A model generated the notes under the pieces. The model did no database searches. It was not told the origin of the DNA and saw only the letters and a program-made list of their open reading frames with translations. From a bacterium (GTDB lineage Bacteria; Auribacterota; Tritonobacteria; UBA1439), in the NCBI GenBank assembly GCA_028716845.1, contig JAQUPF010000011.1, forward strand, positions 22,487-86,486: a stretch of 64,000 nt of DNA, given 5' to 3'. Below, piece by piece: positions 33,111-42,323 of this stretch; positions within the stretch are counted from its first letter, which is position 1, and each line of letters starts with the position of its first letter. The position numbers and the translations under genes are program-made.

Positions 33111-34046
33111 TCACGAGCGGTGGGCCCCGGCGGTGAGCCGGAGGCCCTCCCGAAGGCCGACCGACGGCGCGTAGCCGAGCACCTCCCCCGCCCTCCTGAT
33201 GTCGGCGACGGAATGCCGGACGTCCCCCGCCCGGGGCGCGCCCCGGCGCGCGGGGACGGACACGCCGAGGACCTCCTGGACCAGCCGCAGGAGCTCGTTG
33301 ATCGTCGTCGATTCGCCGCAGGCGATGTTCAGGACCTCGCCGCCGCGGAGCGGGGCCTCGCAGGCGAGCAGGTTCGCCGCGGCGACATTCCGGACGAAGG
33401 TGAAGTCCCTGCTCTGCTCGCCGTCGCCGTCGATGACGATCCCGCCGCCGCCGAGCGAGCCGGCGATGAATTTCGGGATGACCGCGGCGTACGGCGAGGA
33501 CGGGTCCTGGCGGGGACCGAAGACGTTGAAATATCGGAGCGAGACGCAGCAGAGGCCGAAGACCGCGCTGAAGGCGGCGCAGTAGTGCTCGCCGGCGATC
33601 TTGCTCGCCGCGTACGGGGAGCGCGGCATCGGCCGCATCCCCTCCTCCTTCGGGAGGACCGGCGCGTCCCCGTAGACGGACGACGACGAGGCGAAGACGA
33701 ACCGCTCCGCCCCGGCGTCGCGCGCCGCGAGGAGCGCGTTGAGGGTCCCGCCGACGTTGACCTCGTGGCAGGCGACCGGGTCCTCGACCGAGCGGACGAC
33801 CGACGGGAGGGCCGCCTGGTGGAGGAGGAAGGCGCAACCGGCCGCGGCGCGCACGATCGCGGCGCGATCCCTGACGTCGCCCTCGATGACCTCGAGCGGC
33901 CCGGCGAGCCCCGCGAGGTTCTCCCGCCGGCCGGTGGAGAAGTTGTCGAACACCCGGACGCGCCCGCCCCTCGAGAGGAGGAGCTCGACGATGTGCGAGC
34001 CGATGAAGCCCGCGCCCCCGGTCACGAGGTGGATCCGGCCAGCCAT
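33111..34046 (-). CDS. NAD-dependent sugar-nucleotide epimerase/dehydratase (extended SDR)
   Basis: 311 residues. N-terminal NAD motif TGGAGFIGSHIVELLLSRG, catalytic SSSSVYGD and YAASK (Tyr/Lys pair), then LRYFNVFGPRQDPSSPYAAV, a pattern of UDP-GlcNAc/UDP-glucuronate 4-epimerases (WbpP/TviC-like). It starts 8 bp after the UDP-glucose dehydrogenase stop, so UDP-glucuronate is a plausible substrate; the exact sugar is not decided. A GGGAGG site lies upstream. Cytoplasmic. Confidence 0.9.
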   Translation of the reverse strand: MAGRIHLVTGGAGFIGSHIVELLLSRGGRVRVFDNFSTGRRENLAGLAGPLEVIEGDVRDRAAIVRAAAGCAFLLHQAALPSVVRSVEDPVACHEVNVGGTLNALLAARDAGAERFVFASSSSVYGDAPVLPKEEGMRPMPRSPYAASKIAGEHYCAAFSAVFGLCCVSLRYFNVFGPRQDPSSPYAAVIPKFIAGSLGGGGIVIDGDGEQSRDFTFVRNVAAANLLACEAPLRGGEVLNIACGESTTINELLRLVQEVLGVSVPARRGAPRAGDVRHSVADIRRAGEVLGYAPSVGLREGLRLTAGAHRS

Positions 34047-34054
34047 CCCCCGCC

Positions 34055-35347
34055 CTACCTCCCGATGCTCTTGTAGATGAACCCCTTCTCCTCCATGACG
34101 TCGGGATCGAAGATGTTCCTCCCGTCGATGACGATCGGGTGGGCCATCAGGCGGCGGATCCGGTCGAGGTTGAGATCCCGGAACTCGTCCCACTCGGTGA
34201 CGATGAGGAGGGCGTCGGCGCCCTTCGCCGCGTCGTAGGGGTTCGCGCAGTACCGGACCCCCGTGAGGAGCCGCCGGGCGTTCTGCATCGCCTGCGGATC
34301 GTAGGCCCTGATGGAGGCGCCCTCGTGCTGGAGCGCGGCGATGATGTCGGTCGCGGGGGCGCTCCGCATGTCGTCGGTGTTCGGCTTGAAGGCGAGGCCG
34401 AGGACGCCGATCACCTTGTCCTTCACGATCCAGAGCGTCTCCTCGACCTTCTTGACGAACCGGGCGCGCTGCTCCCGGTTGATCTTCTCGACGACCCGCA
34501 GGAGCTCGAAGTCGTAGCCGAGCTCCTCGGTGATCTTGATGAAGGCCGCGACGTCCTTCGGGAAGCAGGAGCCGCCGTAGCCGATCCCGGCGTTCAGGAA
34601 GGAGCGCCCGATCCGGCGGTCGAGCCCCACCCCCTCGACGACCTCGAGGATGTTCGCCCCGGCCAGCTCGCAGATGTGGGCGAGGGCGTTGGCGAACGAT
34701 ATCTTGAGCGCGAGGAAGGAGTTCGAGGCGTGCTTGATGATCTCGGCCGACTTGATGTCGGTCACGATCACCGGTGCCCGGAGCGGGGCGTACAGCTCCT
34801 TGAGGATCTTCGCCGCCCGCTTCGACGAGACGCCGATGGCGATCCGGTCGGGCTTCATCGTGTCCTCGACCGCCGTCCCCTCCCGGAGGAACTCGGGGTT
34901 CGAGGCGACGTCGAAATCCACGTGCTTCCGGTTGTAGCGCTTGATCGTCTCGGCGACCTTCTCCCCGGTCTTCACCGGCACGGTGCTCTTGTCCACGATG
35001 AGGCGGTAGCCGTCCATCGCCTCGGCGACGGCGCGGGCGACGATCGCCACCGCGCTCAGGTCCGCGGTCCCGTCCGCCTTCGGCGGGGTGCTCACGGCGA
35101 TGAAGACGATCTCCGACTTCCGGACGCCCTCGGCGATGCTCGTGGTGAACCGCAGCCGCCCCGCCGCCGCGTTCCGGCGGATGATCTCGTCGAGCCCCGG
35201 CTCGTAGATCGGCACCTTGCCCCGCTTGAGCATCCGGATCTTCTCGGCGTTGCTGTCCACGCAGATGACCTTGTTCTTCATGTCGGCGAGGCAGGCCCCG
35301 GTGACGAGGCCGACGTAGCCCGTGCCGATGATGCACACCTTCTTCAT
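34055..35347 (-). CDS. UDP-glucose/UDP-N-acetyl sugar 6-dehydrogenase
   Basis: 430 residues, ATG at 35347 with GGAGGATGAG. NAD-binding GTGYVGLVTGACLAD at the N-terminus; catalytic region NAGIGYGGSCFPKDVAAF with the active Cys and the conserved Lys; LGLAFKPNTDDMRSAPA near residue 320. It oxidises the C6 of UDP-glucose to UDP-glucuronate (Ugd/TuaD group). UDP-GlcNAc dehydrogenase is less likely but possible. First of three nucleotide-sugar enzymes between lptD and the DNA glycosylase. Confidence 0.92.
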   Translation of the reverse strand: MKKVCIIGTGYVGLVTGACLADMKNKVICVDSNAEKIRMLKRGKVPIYEPGLDEIIRRNAAAGRLRFTTSIAEGVRKSEIVFIAVSTPPKADGTADLSAVAIVARAVAEAMDGYRLIVDKSTVPVKTGEKVAETIKRYNRKHVDFDVASNPEFLREGTAVEDTMKPDRIAIGVSSKRAAKILKELYAPLRAPVIVTDIKSAEIIKHASNSFLALKISFANALAHICELAGANILEVVEGVGLDRRIGRSFLNAGIGYGGSCFPKDVAAFIKITEELGYDFELLRVVEKINREQRARFVKKVEETLWIVKDKVIGVLGLAFKPNTDDMRSAPATDIIAALQHEGASIRAYDPQAMQNARRLLTGVRYCANPYDAAKGADALLIVTEWDEFRDLNLDRIRRLMAHPIVIDGRNIFDPDVMEEKGFIYKSIGR

Positions 35348-35460
35348 CTCATCCTCCATCTGTTGCGGTTCCGCCGCGATCCCGACGCGCCCCTCTCCCC
35401 TCCGCGCGGACGACCCGCGCCGCGACGGCCGCGACTGCTCGGGGATGGGGGCGGGGCGTG

Positions 35461-38016
35461 CTAGAAGCGGACCTCGAGGGGAACGTCCGGGTAGGCGTCG
35501 AGGTAGAAGAGCACGAAGAAGCCGACGCTCGACTTCCTCCTCCCCCTGTAGCGCACGGTGAACGCCGCCTCCCACTCGTGGAGGTCCCTGAAGAGCGTCC
35601 ACTCTCCTTCTTCGAAGGTCCCGTCGGATGCCTCGAAACGCAGGTACTGGCGCGCCGCCCAGTCGTCGTTGAGCTGGACGTTGAACTCGGTCGTCCAGAG
35701 GTTGCTGTCGTCGACGAGGTAGCGCTGCCCGAGCGCCAGGCTCACGATGTCGTTCCGGTAGACGTAGAAGTCGGTGTTCCACTCGTCGAGGCGGTTCTTG
35801 TACATGTTGTAGTAGACCTCGAAGTCGAGCTTCGCCCAGTCGATCGGGCGGAACTCGGCGTCGATGAAGACGTCGTTGAACAGCTTGTCGAAGCCGTCCC
35901 GCACCTCGGCCGAGGAGTAGTGCTCGTCCGCGAAGGCGCGCGAGTTGAAGCCTCGGTACCGGCCGTTGTTCGTCACCATGTCGAGGTAGATCTTGATGTC
36001 GAACAGGTCGACGTCCTCCCCCTCGCCGCGCTTCGTCTGGAGGGCGTTCCTGAGGAGGAGGGTGAACATGCTCAGCTCGTTGAAGAAGTCGTACTGGTCG
36101 AAGGCGTAGACCTGCCGCGGGTACTCGCGCGTCGGATCGGAGAAGTACTGGTAGGTGAGTGAGGGCTCGAAGAGGTGCCGCAGCCGGTTGATCTTGAGGC
36201 GGTGGTTGTAGTAGTCCCAGACGCGCCAGACCTTCGTGTCGGCCTGCATGCCGAGGGTGAAGAGGCCGCGCCAGACGTTCCGGTCCTCGGGTGAGCGCAC
36301 CTCGGAGAGGAGCTCCTGGTCGAGGACGCCGTCGCCGTCGGTGTCGACGAGCACGCCGGTCCCCTCGAACGTCGACGGGCCGGAGGGCGCCTTCGAGTAG
36401 AACGTCTGCCGGATCCCCCCCCACGGCTTGATGTTGAGGAACTTCATGTACTTCTTCGGGTACGAGATCTCGTGGTAGGTGTCGGCGCGGACGCTCTTGA
36501 TCGGGTCGGGGATCGGCGGCTCGGGCATCCCCGCCTCGGCCTGGTCGGCGGTGAGCGGGTCGTCCGAGAAGCGGTAGTCGAAGTTCGTCGCCGATGTGCG
36601 GCTCTCGTAGAAGAAGGGGGTGTCGCCGATCCGCTGGTTCACCGCGTCGATGGTGAACTCCGGGAGGCGCTGCACCACCGTGTAGAACTTGTTGAAGCGC
36701 GGCGAGACGAAGAGCGACAGCTGGTACTTCTCGGCGGCCTTCGTGATGTCGATGTAGTTCTCCCGCTGGATCTGGTCCTCGTACTCGTCGCGGAAGAACT
36801 CGTCGATGAAATCCTCGTCGCTCTGCTTGTTGAAGCGCACCGTCATCCGCGTGTCCTCGGAGAACTCCTGGATATGCTCGAAGGTGATCCGGTAGCGGTC
36901 CTTGAGGTCGAGGTCCGAGTTGAGGGTGTAGTCCGGATCCTCGTCGCGGGCGAAGTAGAAGACGGTCTGGCCGTCCGCCTGCGCGCTCGGCAGGTGGTGG
37001 CTGACGGTCACCCCGCTGCCGAGGCCGCGCTTGCTCCGGAAGTCGAGGTGGGGCGTGACGCGGATGTTCTTCGTCTTGTAGACGTCGAAGGCGGTGAGGA
37101 GGAAGAAGCCCCAGTCGCTCGTGAAGCCGGGCACCATGTTGTAGGGCGACTCGTCATCGACGAGGGAGTATTTCGCGTACGGCGACCAGAAGACAGGGGT
37201 CTCGTAGGCGTTGAAGACGACGTTGTGCGCCACGATGCTGTCACCGGGGTAGATGTAGATCGTTTTCGCGCGGAGGCTCGTGTGCGGCTTCGGGTAGTCG
37301 CAGGTGGTGACGTAGCCGTTCTCCACCTGGTACTCGCCGGCGGAGATACGCCGGACGGTCTTGCCGTAGCCGTACCAGGGCTGGACGTAGGCGTGGCAGT
37401 CGGTGATGTTCCCGGTCCCGTCGACGAAGTTGTAGCGGACGTTCTTCCCCGTGAGGAACTCCCCCTCCTGGAAGAGGCTCACGTTCCCCTCGGCGTACGC
37501 GTCCCCCGTGTCCATGTAGACGGTGATCTTGTCCGCCGTGAGCTTCGCGTCGCGGTACCGCACGACGGCGTTACCGGTCCCGGTGACGATGTTCCGGTCC
37601 CGGTCGAACTCCACGCTGTCCGCGTCGGCGACGATCGGGATCCCCTCCTCCCGCTCCCCCTCCGCCGTGGCGCGGCGGGGGAGCCGGTCGACGATGGTGA
37701 CCCCCTCGGCCGACTCCCGCGCCTCGCGATCGAGCTCCTCCTCCTCGACCCGCGCGGAGAACGGCGGCTCCTCCTCGGCCCACGCATCGCCCGCGAGCCC
37801 CCAGCCCGCCGAGGCGCCCGCCCGCGGGGATTCCTCGCCGTCATCCTCCCCGCCGGCGCCGTGGAAATCACGCGCGATCTCGGCCGCCTCGCGGAGCGAC
37901 TCCTCCTCCCGCGCGATCTCGGCCGCGCGGTCGCGGACGTCCGGGCGCTCCTCGGCGAGGAGGAGCGTCCCGCCGAGGAACAGGAAGCAGACGACCGCCC
38001 TCACCGCCCGTGCCAT
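35461..38016 (-). CDS. lptD: LPS-assembly outer-membrane protein LptD (OstA)
   Basis: 851 residues from the ATG at 38016 (GGGAGGGGGA site). A signal peptide (AVRAVVCFLFLGGTLLLA) is followed by an acidic low-complexity stretch. An OstA beta-jellyroll domain starts near residue ~135 (PIVADADSVEFDRDRNIVTG, YAEGNVSLFQEGEFLTGKNV) that receives LPS in the periplasm. The rest is a beta-barrel rich in alternating aromatic residues, ending LEVRF with the C-terminal Phe of outer-membrane proteins. It inserts LPS in the outer leaflet together with LptE. It shows that the organism has an outer membrane. Its unit continues, after 113 bp, into nucleotide-sugar genes. Confidence 0.92.
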   Translation of the reverse strand: MARAVRAVVCFLFLGGTLLLAEERPDVRDRAAEIAREEESLREAAEIARDFHGAGGEDDGEESPRAGASAGWGLAGDAWAEEEPPFSARVEEEELDREARESAEGVTIVDRLPRRATAEGEREEGIPIVADADSVEFDRDRNIVTGTGNAVVRYRDAKLTADKITVYMDTGDAYAEGNVSLFQEGEFLTGKNVRYNFVDGTGNITDCHAYVQPWYGYGKTVRRISAGEYQVENGYVTTCDYPKPHTSLRAKTIYIYPGDSIVAHNVVFNAYETPVFWSPYAKYSLVDDESPYNMVPGFTSDWGFFLLTAFDVYKTKNIRVTPHLDFRSKRGLGSGVTVSHHLPSAQADGQTVFYFARDEDPDYTLNSDLDLKDRYRITFEHIQEFSEDTRMTVRFNKQSDEDFIDEFFRDEYEDQIQRENYIDITKAAEKYQLSLFVSPRFNKFYTVVQRLPEFTIDAVNQRIGDTPFFYESRTSATNFDYRFSDDPLTADQAEAGMPEPPIPDPIKSVRADTYHEISYPKKYMKFLNIKPWGGIRQTFYSKAPSGPSTFEGTGVLVDTDGDGVLDQELLSEVRSPEDRNVWRGLFTLGMQADTKVWRVWDYYNHRLKINRLRHLFEPSLTYQYFSDPTREYPRQVYAFDQYDFFNELSMFTLLLRNALQTKRGEGEDVDLFDIKIYLDMVTNNGRYRGFNSRAFADEHYSSAEVRDGFDKLFNDVFIDAEFRPIDWAKLDFEVYYNMYKNRLDEWNTDFYVYRNDIVSLALGQRYLVDDSNLWTTEFNVQLNDDWAARQYLRFEASDGTFEEGEWTLFRDLHEWEAAFTVRYRGRRKSSVGFFVLFYLDAYPDVPLEVRF

Positions 38017-38571
38017 TCCCCCTCCCGATTGTGAAGGCATGCGATCACGAATGCCCCGGCCACCGCCTCCCGGAGCGGCGCACATCATACCACAGCCCTT
38101 TTCGGGCGGCCAAATATTTTTTCGGGGGCCAAGGCGGCCGCCATAAGCACCAACCCACCACGGATTGCCACGGAGCACCACGGATTTCCACTGATACTCT
38201 GCGAGCAGATCCGTGAATATCCGTACGTATCCGTGAAGATCCGCGGCTCGTGGTTCATAAGGAACCGATCCGCCGCGGATTGACGCGGATTACCACGGAT
38301 CCCCACAAACGGGAAATGCGTCCTTCCGCCACAGAGATCACAGAGAACCCGGATACTCAATCCCTGTCAATCCACGCTCACCTCCGTGAAGCTTCGACCT
38401 GGCAGTCGCCTCCTCCATGCCCTTCCGTCTTTCGACTCCCGGCTTTGAGCTGCGGTTTGCCTCTGTGTTCTCTGCGACCTCCGTGGCCGAAGATGCAATC
38501 CGTTTGAATCCGTCAATGATCCGTGCGGATCCGCGGTGGATTGGCGCCTCGTATCGGCCGGGCCGGCATCC
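38017..38571. repeat. Repeat-rich intergenic region between lptD and the ROK gene
   Basis: No gene. It holds two clusters of ATCCGCG/ACGGATT units (38151-38312 and 38496-38553). Between them are CACAGAGATCACAGAGAAC near 38330 and an imperfect inverse copy near 38460-38488. The second cluster ends GCGGTGGATTGGCGCCTC, resembling the ends at 31200 and 58845. It lies between two minus-strand units. Confidence 0.8.
38084..38113 (-). promoter_or_regulatory. Possible promoter of lptD
   Basis: On the minus strand TTGGCC (38108-38113) and TATGAT (38084-38089) are separated by 18 bp, about 65-70 bases before the lptD start. The -10 is good and the -35 is partial. Confidence 0.45.
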
Positions 38572-39486
38572 TCATCCTGACCCGGCCGCGGCGGCGGCCT
38601 CGCTCGCGGCGCCGATGACCCCCGCGTCCCCCCCCAGGCCCGAACGGACGATCCGCACATGGGAGGCGGGGACCCGGAGGGCCCGTGCGCGCGCGACCCG
38701 GCGCGCCGGGGCGAGCAGGAGATTGCCCGCGCCGGCGATTCCTCCCCCGACGACGATCCCGTCGGGGTTGAGGAGGTTGATGACCGCCGCGAGGCCCAGA
38801 CCGAGGTAGGAGCCGACCTTCTCCCAGACGGCGGCCGCGGCGCGGTCCCCCCCGCGCGCGGCGGCGGCGAGCGCCGCCGGGTCGGCCGGGGGATTCTTCA
38901 TGCCGGCGCGCGCGAGCCGGAGGATGCCGTCCCTGCCGACGTAGCGCTCGAGGCAGCCGCGCCCCCCGCAGCCGCACGCAAGCCCGTCGGGAACGATCGG
39001 GACATGGCCGATCTCGCCGGCCGCCCCGGCGCCGCCGCGGTAGAGCGACCCGTCGATGATGAGGCCGCCCCCCACGCCGGTCCCCAGCGTGATGCAGAGG
39101 ACGTGCCGCATCCCCCGCGCCGCGCCGTGCCGGAACTCGCCGAGCGCCGTCATGTTCACATCGTTGTCCACGGCGCAGGGAAGGCCGAGCCGCCGCTCCA
39201 TGAAGCGGCGGACGGGCACGTCCGTCCAGAGGGGGAGGTTGGGCGAGAGGTGGAGGATGCCGCGCCCGGCGTCCACGCAGCCCGGGCAGCCGACCCCCGC
39301 GCCGGCCACCGACCGCGCCCCCCGCACCGCCGCGGCGGCGTCCGCGATCCGGCCCAGCATCTCCCGCCAGCCGGCCCGGGGATCCATCGCGACCGAGGCG
39401 CGGCGCGCGACGCGCCCCCCCGGACCGACGAGCGCGATCTTCGCCGAGGTGCCGCCGATGTCGATGCCGAGCGCGAACGTCCTCAT
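38572..39486 (-). CDS. ROK family sugar kinase (glucokinase-like)
   Basis: 304 residues. ATP-binding GIDIGGTSAKIALVG at the N-terminus, AVDNDVNMTALGEFRHGAAR, substrate/ATP motif TLGTGVGGGLIIDG, and the ROK zinc motif CGCGGRGCLERYVG at about residue 170. The length fits ROK glucokinases. It phosphorylates glucose or a similar hexose; N-acetylmannosamine or fructose remain possible. It starts 30 bp after the oppB-like gene. Confidence 0.92.
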   Translation of the reverse strand: MRTFALGIDIGGTSAKIALVGPGGRVARRASVAMDPRAGWREMLGRIADAAAAVRGARSVAGAGVGCPGCVDAGRGILHLSPNLPLWTDVPVRRFMERRLGLPCAVDNDVNMTALGEFRHGAARGMRHVLCITLGTGVGGGLIIDGSLYRGGAGAAGEIGHVPIVPDGLACGCGGRGCLERYVGRDGILRLARAGMKNPPADPAALAAAARGGDRAAAAVWEKVGSYLGLGLAAVINLLNPDGIVVGGGIAGAGNLLLAPARRVARARALRVPASHVRIVRSGLGGDAGVIGAASEAAAAAGSG

Positions 39487-39516
39487 GGCCCTCCGGTCGG
39501 TTGCGGGGTCGTCCCC

Positions 39517-40434
39517 CTACTCATATCGTATCCTCGGGTCGAGGTAGGCGTAGGCGATGTCGACGAGCAGGTTGAAGAGGAGCAGCATGGCGCAGTAGAG
39601 GAGCGCCACCCCCATGGCGACCGTGTGGTCCCGGTTGAAGGCGCTGTTCACGAAGAACCGCCCCAGCCCCGGCAGGTTGAATATCTTCTCGACCACGACC
39701 GAACCGGTGAGGATCTGCGCGGCGGCGGGGCCGAGGTAGGTGACGACGGGGAGGACGGCGACCTTGAAGGCGTGCCGGCAGACGATCGCCGCCTCGCCGA
39801 GCCCCCGGGCCCGCGCGGCCCGCACGAACGGCTGGTTGAGGGCGTCGAGCATCCCCGCGCGCGTGAGCCGCGCGACGTAGGCGGTGAACGGCGCCGCGAG
39901 CGTGAGCACGGGCATCACGAGGTGGGCGGGGCCGCCCCACTGGCCGACGGGGAGGAGCCGCAGGATGAAGACGAAGACGATGATGAGCAGCGGGCCGATC
40001 ACGAACGTCGGGACCGAGACCCCCGCGAGCGCGACCGCCATCGTCGCGTAGTCGAGCGCGGTGTTGTGACGGACGGCCGCGACCGATCCGAGGAGGACGC
40101 CGGCGCAGACCGCCGCCGCGAGGGCGAGCCCCCCCAGGACGAGCGAGTAGGGCAGCGCCTGGCGGATGATCTCGCCCACGCTCCTCCCCTGGAGCTTGAG
40201 CGAGGGGCCGAGGTCGAGACGGGCGAGGCCCCACAGGTAGCGGAGGTACTGCCTCGCGAGCGGCTCGTCGTAGTGGTATTTCCGCATGATGTTCTCCTCG
40301 ATGCTCGGAGGGAGCTTCCGCTCGGCGTCGAACGGGCCGCCGGGGGCCGCCCGGATCAGGAAGAAGGAGATGGAGGCGACGATCCATATCGTCGGGACCA
40401 TCCAGATCAGCCGCCTGACGATGTACGCCCTCAC
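39517..40434 (-). CDS. oppB: Peptide/oligopeptide ABC transporter permease (OppB/DppB-like)
   Basis: 305 residues from a GTG at 40434 with GAGGAGG eight bases upstream. An N-terminal RRLIWMVPTIWIVASISFFL segment typical of OppB is followed by five more membrane helices, the EAA-loop region RARGLGEAAIVCRHAFKVAV and GSVVVEKIFNLPGLGRFFVN. It is followed not by oppC and oppD but by the ROK kinase. Its likely partners oppA and oppF lie upstream across a 305-bp repeat region. Confidence 0.9.
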   Translation of the reverse strand: MRAYIVRRLIWMVPTIWIVASISFFLIRAAPGGPFDAERKLPPSIEENIMRKYHYDEPLARQYLRYLWGLARLDLGPSLKLQGRSVGEIIRQALPYSLVLGGLALAAAVCAGVLLGSVAAVRHNTALDYATMAVALAGVSVPTFVIGPLLIIVFVFILRLLPVGQWGGPAHLVMPVLTLAAPFTAYVARLTRAGMLDALNQPFVRAARARGLGEAAIVCRHAFKVAVLPVVTYLGPAAAQILTGSVVVEKIFNLPGLGRFFVNSAFNRDHTVAMGVALLYCAMLLLFNLLVDIAYAYLDPRIRYE

Positions 40435-40739
40435 GACTCACGCCTCCTCATCGCCGTCCCCGCAACGGACCAACAGCCGCGGATCCGCACGGATGCTTAC
40501 GGATCTTCACGGATTGCGGATGAACAGTGCGTTTTTCATATCCCGCATCCCGCAAGACCCGCAGCGACATATTGTGCTTTGCCGCAGATTATCCTGGATT
40601 ACACGCAGATATGCGCAGATCACCGCATGTTACAAACAGATATGAATAACTTCCTCTCCTTTTCCCATTCAATCCGCGTCTATCCGCGTGAATCCGCGGC
40701 GGATTCTTTCTTATGCTTCCCGCTTCGGGCCGGAGTCGC
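40435..40739. repeat. Intergenic region with ATCCGCG-type repeats between oppA and oppB
   Basis: No gene. Positions 40471-40520 and 40581-40712 carry the dispersed repeat family, ending in TCCGCGGCGGATTCTTTCTT. It splits the Opp genes into two apparent units. Confidence 0.8.
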
Positions 40740-42323
40740 TCACTCCCGTATGAATATGTACTTGAGCGGGTGCTCGTCGAGCGGGTTCGGCTCGATGCCG
40801 CCGATCCGCCCGGCGTCGTACAGGTTGAGGGAGACGTAGAAGTAGATCGGCATGATCGGCGTCTCCTCCACGACGAGGATCCGCTCCGCCTCCCGGAAGA
40901 GCTCCATGCGCCGGCGCGTGTCCCGCTCCCCGGACGCCTGCCGGATGAGGTCGTCGTACCGCGGGTCGCCCCAGCCCGTCCGGTTGTTGCCCCCCCCGGT
41001 CACGAACATGTCGAGGAAGGTGTTCGGGTCCGGGTAGTCGGCCACCCACCCCGCCCGCGAGATCCAGTAGTCGAGCCGGCTCTCCGTGTTCAGGTACGTC
41101 CCCCACTCCTGGTTCTCCAGGTCCACCCGGACGCCGAGGTTCTCCCGCCAGATCGACTGCATCTCGACGGCGATCTGGCTGTGCGCCTCGCTCGTGTTGA
41201 AGAGGATGCTCACCCGGGGGAAGCCCCTCCCGCCGGGGTAGCCCGCCTCCGCGAGGAGCCGCCGCGCCTCCGCGGGGTCGTAGCCGGGCCCCTCGGGGGG
41301 GGCGTAGCCTGGCATCCCGGGCGGCACGAGCGTGGCGGCCGGCTCCTGCCCCGCGCGGAGAATTTTCTCCACGATCCGACGCTTGTCGGTGGCGAGGTTG
41401 AACGCCCGGCGGACGCGCGCGTCCGTGAACGGGTGCCGCGTGACGTTGAACCGGTAGAAGTAGGTGACGAGGATCGTCGTCCGGTGGAAGTCGGGCCGCG
41501 CCGAGAGGAGATCGACGAGGTGGAGCGGGATCCCCGCACCGTCCACCCAGTCCGCCGCGCCCGTCATGTAGAGGTTGAAGGCGGTGCTCTGGTTCTCGGT
41601 CGGGAGGGCGTCCACGACCTCGAGGCGCACGTTCCCGCTGTCCCAGTAGCGGGGGTTCCGCACGAGGCGGATGCGCCTGCTCGGGATCCACTCCGCGAGG
41701 AGGAAGGGGCCGTTCGTCACGATGCGCTCCGGCCGCGTCCAGAGATCGCCGTGCCGCTCCACGCAGGAGCGGTTGACGGGGAAGAGGGTGTAGAAGGAGG
41801 TGAGGTAGAGGAAGAACGGGGTCGGCTCCCGCAGCTCCACCTCGAGCGTCCGCTCGTCCGGGGCGCGCACGCCGACGAGGGAGAAATCGTCGATCAGGCC
41901 GGCGTTGTACTCCTCGGCGCCCTTCACGTAGAAGAGCTGATAGGCGTAGTACGCGGCGCCCATGCCGGGGTCGAGGACGCGGCGCCAGGCGTAGACGAAG
42001 TCGGCCGACGTGACCGGGCTGCCGTCGCTCCAGACGCAGTCGCGGAGCCGGAAGGCGTAGCGGAGGCCGTCGTCGGAAACCGTCCACGACTCCGCCACCC
42101 CCGGCACGATCTCCGTCCCCGTCGGCCCCCGCGCGGTGAGCCCCTCGAAGATCGCGCTCGCGATCCGGTGCTCCGGCTGCCCGGTCATGAGCGCCGGGTC
42201 GAGCGTCTGAACGTCGCTCCCGTTCTCGAAGACGAAGTCCGCCCGCCGCTCCGCCTCGCCGCAGCCGGCCGCGGCCGCCGCGATGAGCAGGATGACGGCC
42301 CGTCCGCGCAGGTCGCCGTTCAT
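40740..42323 (-). CDS. oppA: Peptide ABC transporter substrate-binding lipoprotein (OppA-like)
   Basis: 527 residues; the ATG at 42323 overlaps the oppF stop (ATGA). A lipoprotein signal peptide (VILLIAAAAAGC, lipobox Cys at about residue 21) anchors it to the membrane. SBP family 5 features include FENGSDVQTLDPALMTGQPE, SAIFEGLTA, YAFRLRDCVWSDGSPVTSAD and a C-terminal DYPDPNTFLDMF. It binds peptides in the periplasm. Gene order oppF-oppA-(repeats)-oppB is unlike the canonical A-B-C-D-F. Confidence 0.93.
   Translation of the reverse strand: MNGDLRGRAVILLIAAAAAGCGEAERRADFVFENGSDVQTLDPALMTGQPEHRIASAIFEGLTARGPTGTEIVPGVAESWTVSDDGLRYAFRLRDCVWSDGSPVTSADFVYAWRRVLDPGMGAAYYAYQLFYVKGAEEYNAGLIDDFSLVGVRAPDERTLEVELREPTPFFLYLTSFYTLFPVNRSCVERHGDLWTRPERIVTNGPFLLAEWIPSRRIRLVRNPRYWDSGNVRLEVVDALPTENQSTAFNLYMTGAADWVDGAGIPLHLVDLLSARPDFHRTTILVTYFYRFNVTRHPFTDARVRRAFNLATDKRRIVEKILRAGQEPAATLVPPGMPGYAPPEGPGYDPAEARRLLAEAGYPGGRGFPRVSILFNTSEAHSQIAVEMQSIWRENLGVRVDLENQEWGTYLNTESRLDYWISRAGWVADYPDPNTFLDMFVTGGGNNRTGWGDPRYDDLIRQASGERDTRRRMELFREAERILVVEETPIMPIYFYVSLNLYDAGRIGGIEPNPLDEHPLKYIFIRE

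Noticed and set aside
38017..40739. Possible CRISPR arrays in the ATCCGCG repeat regions
   Set aside because: Units are degenerate and irregularly spaced, without constant repeats and unique spacers, and no cas genes are present.
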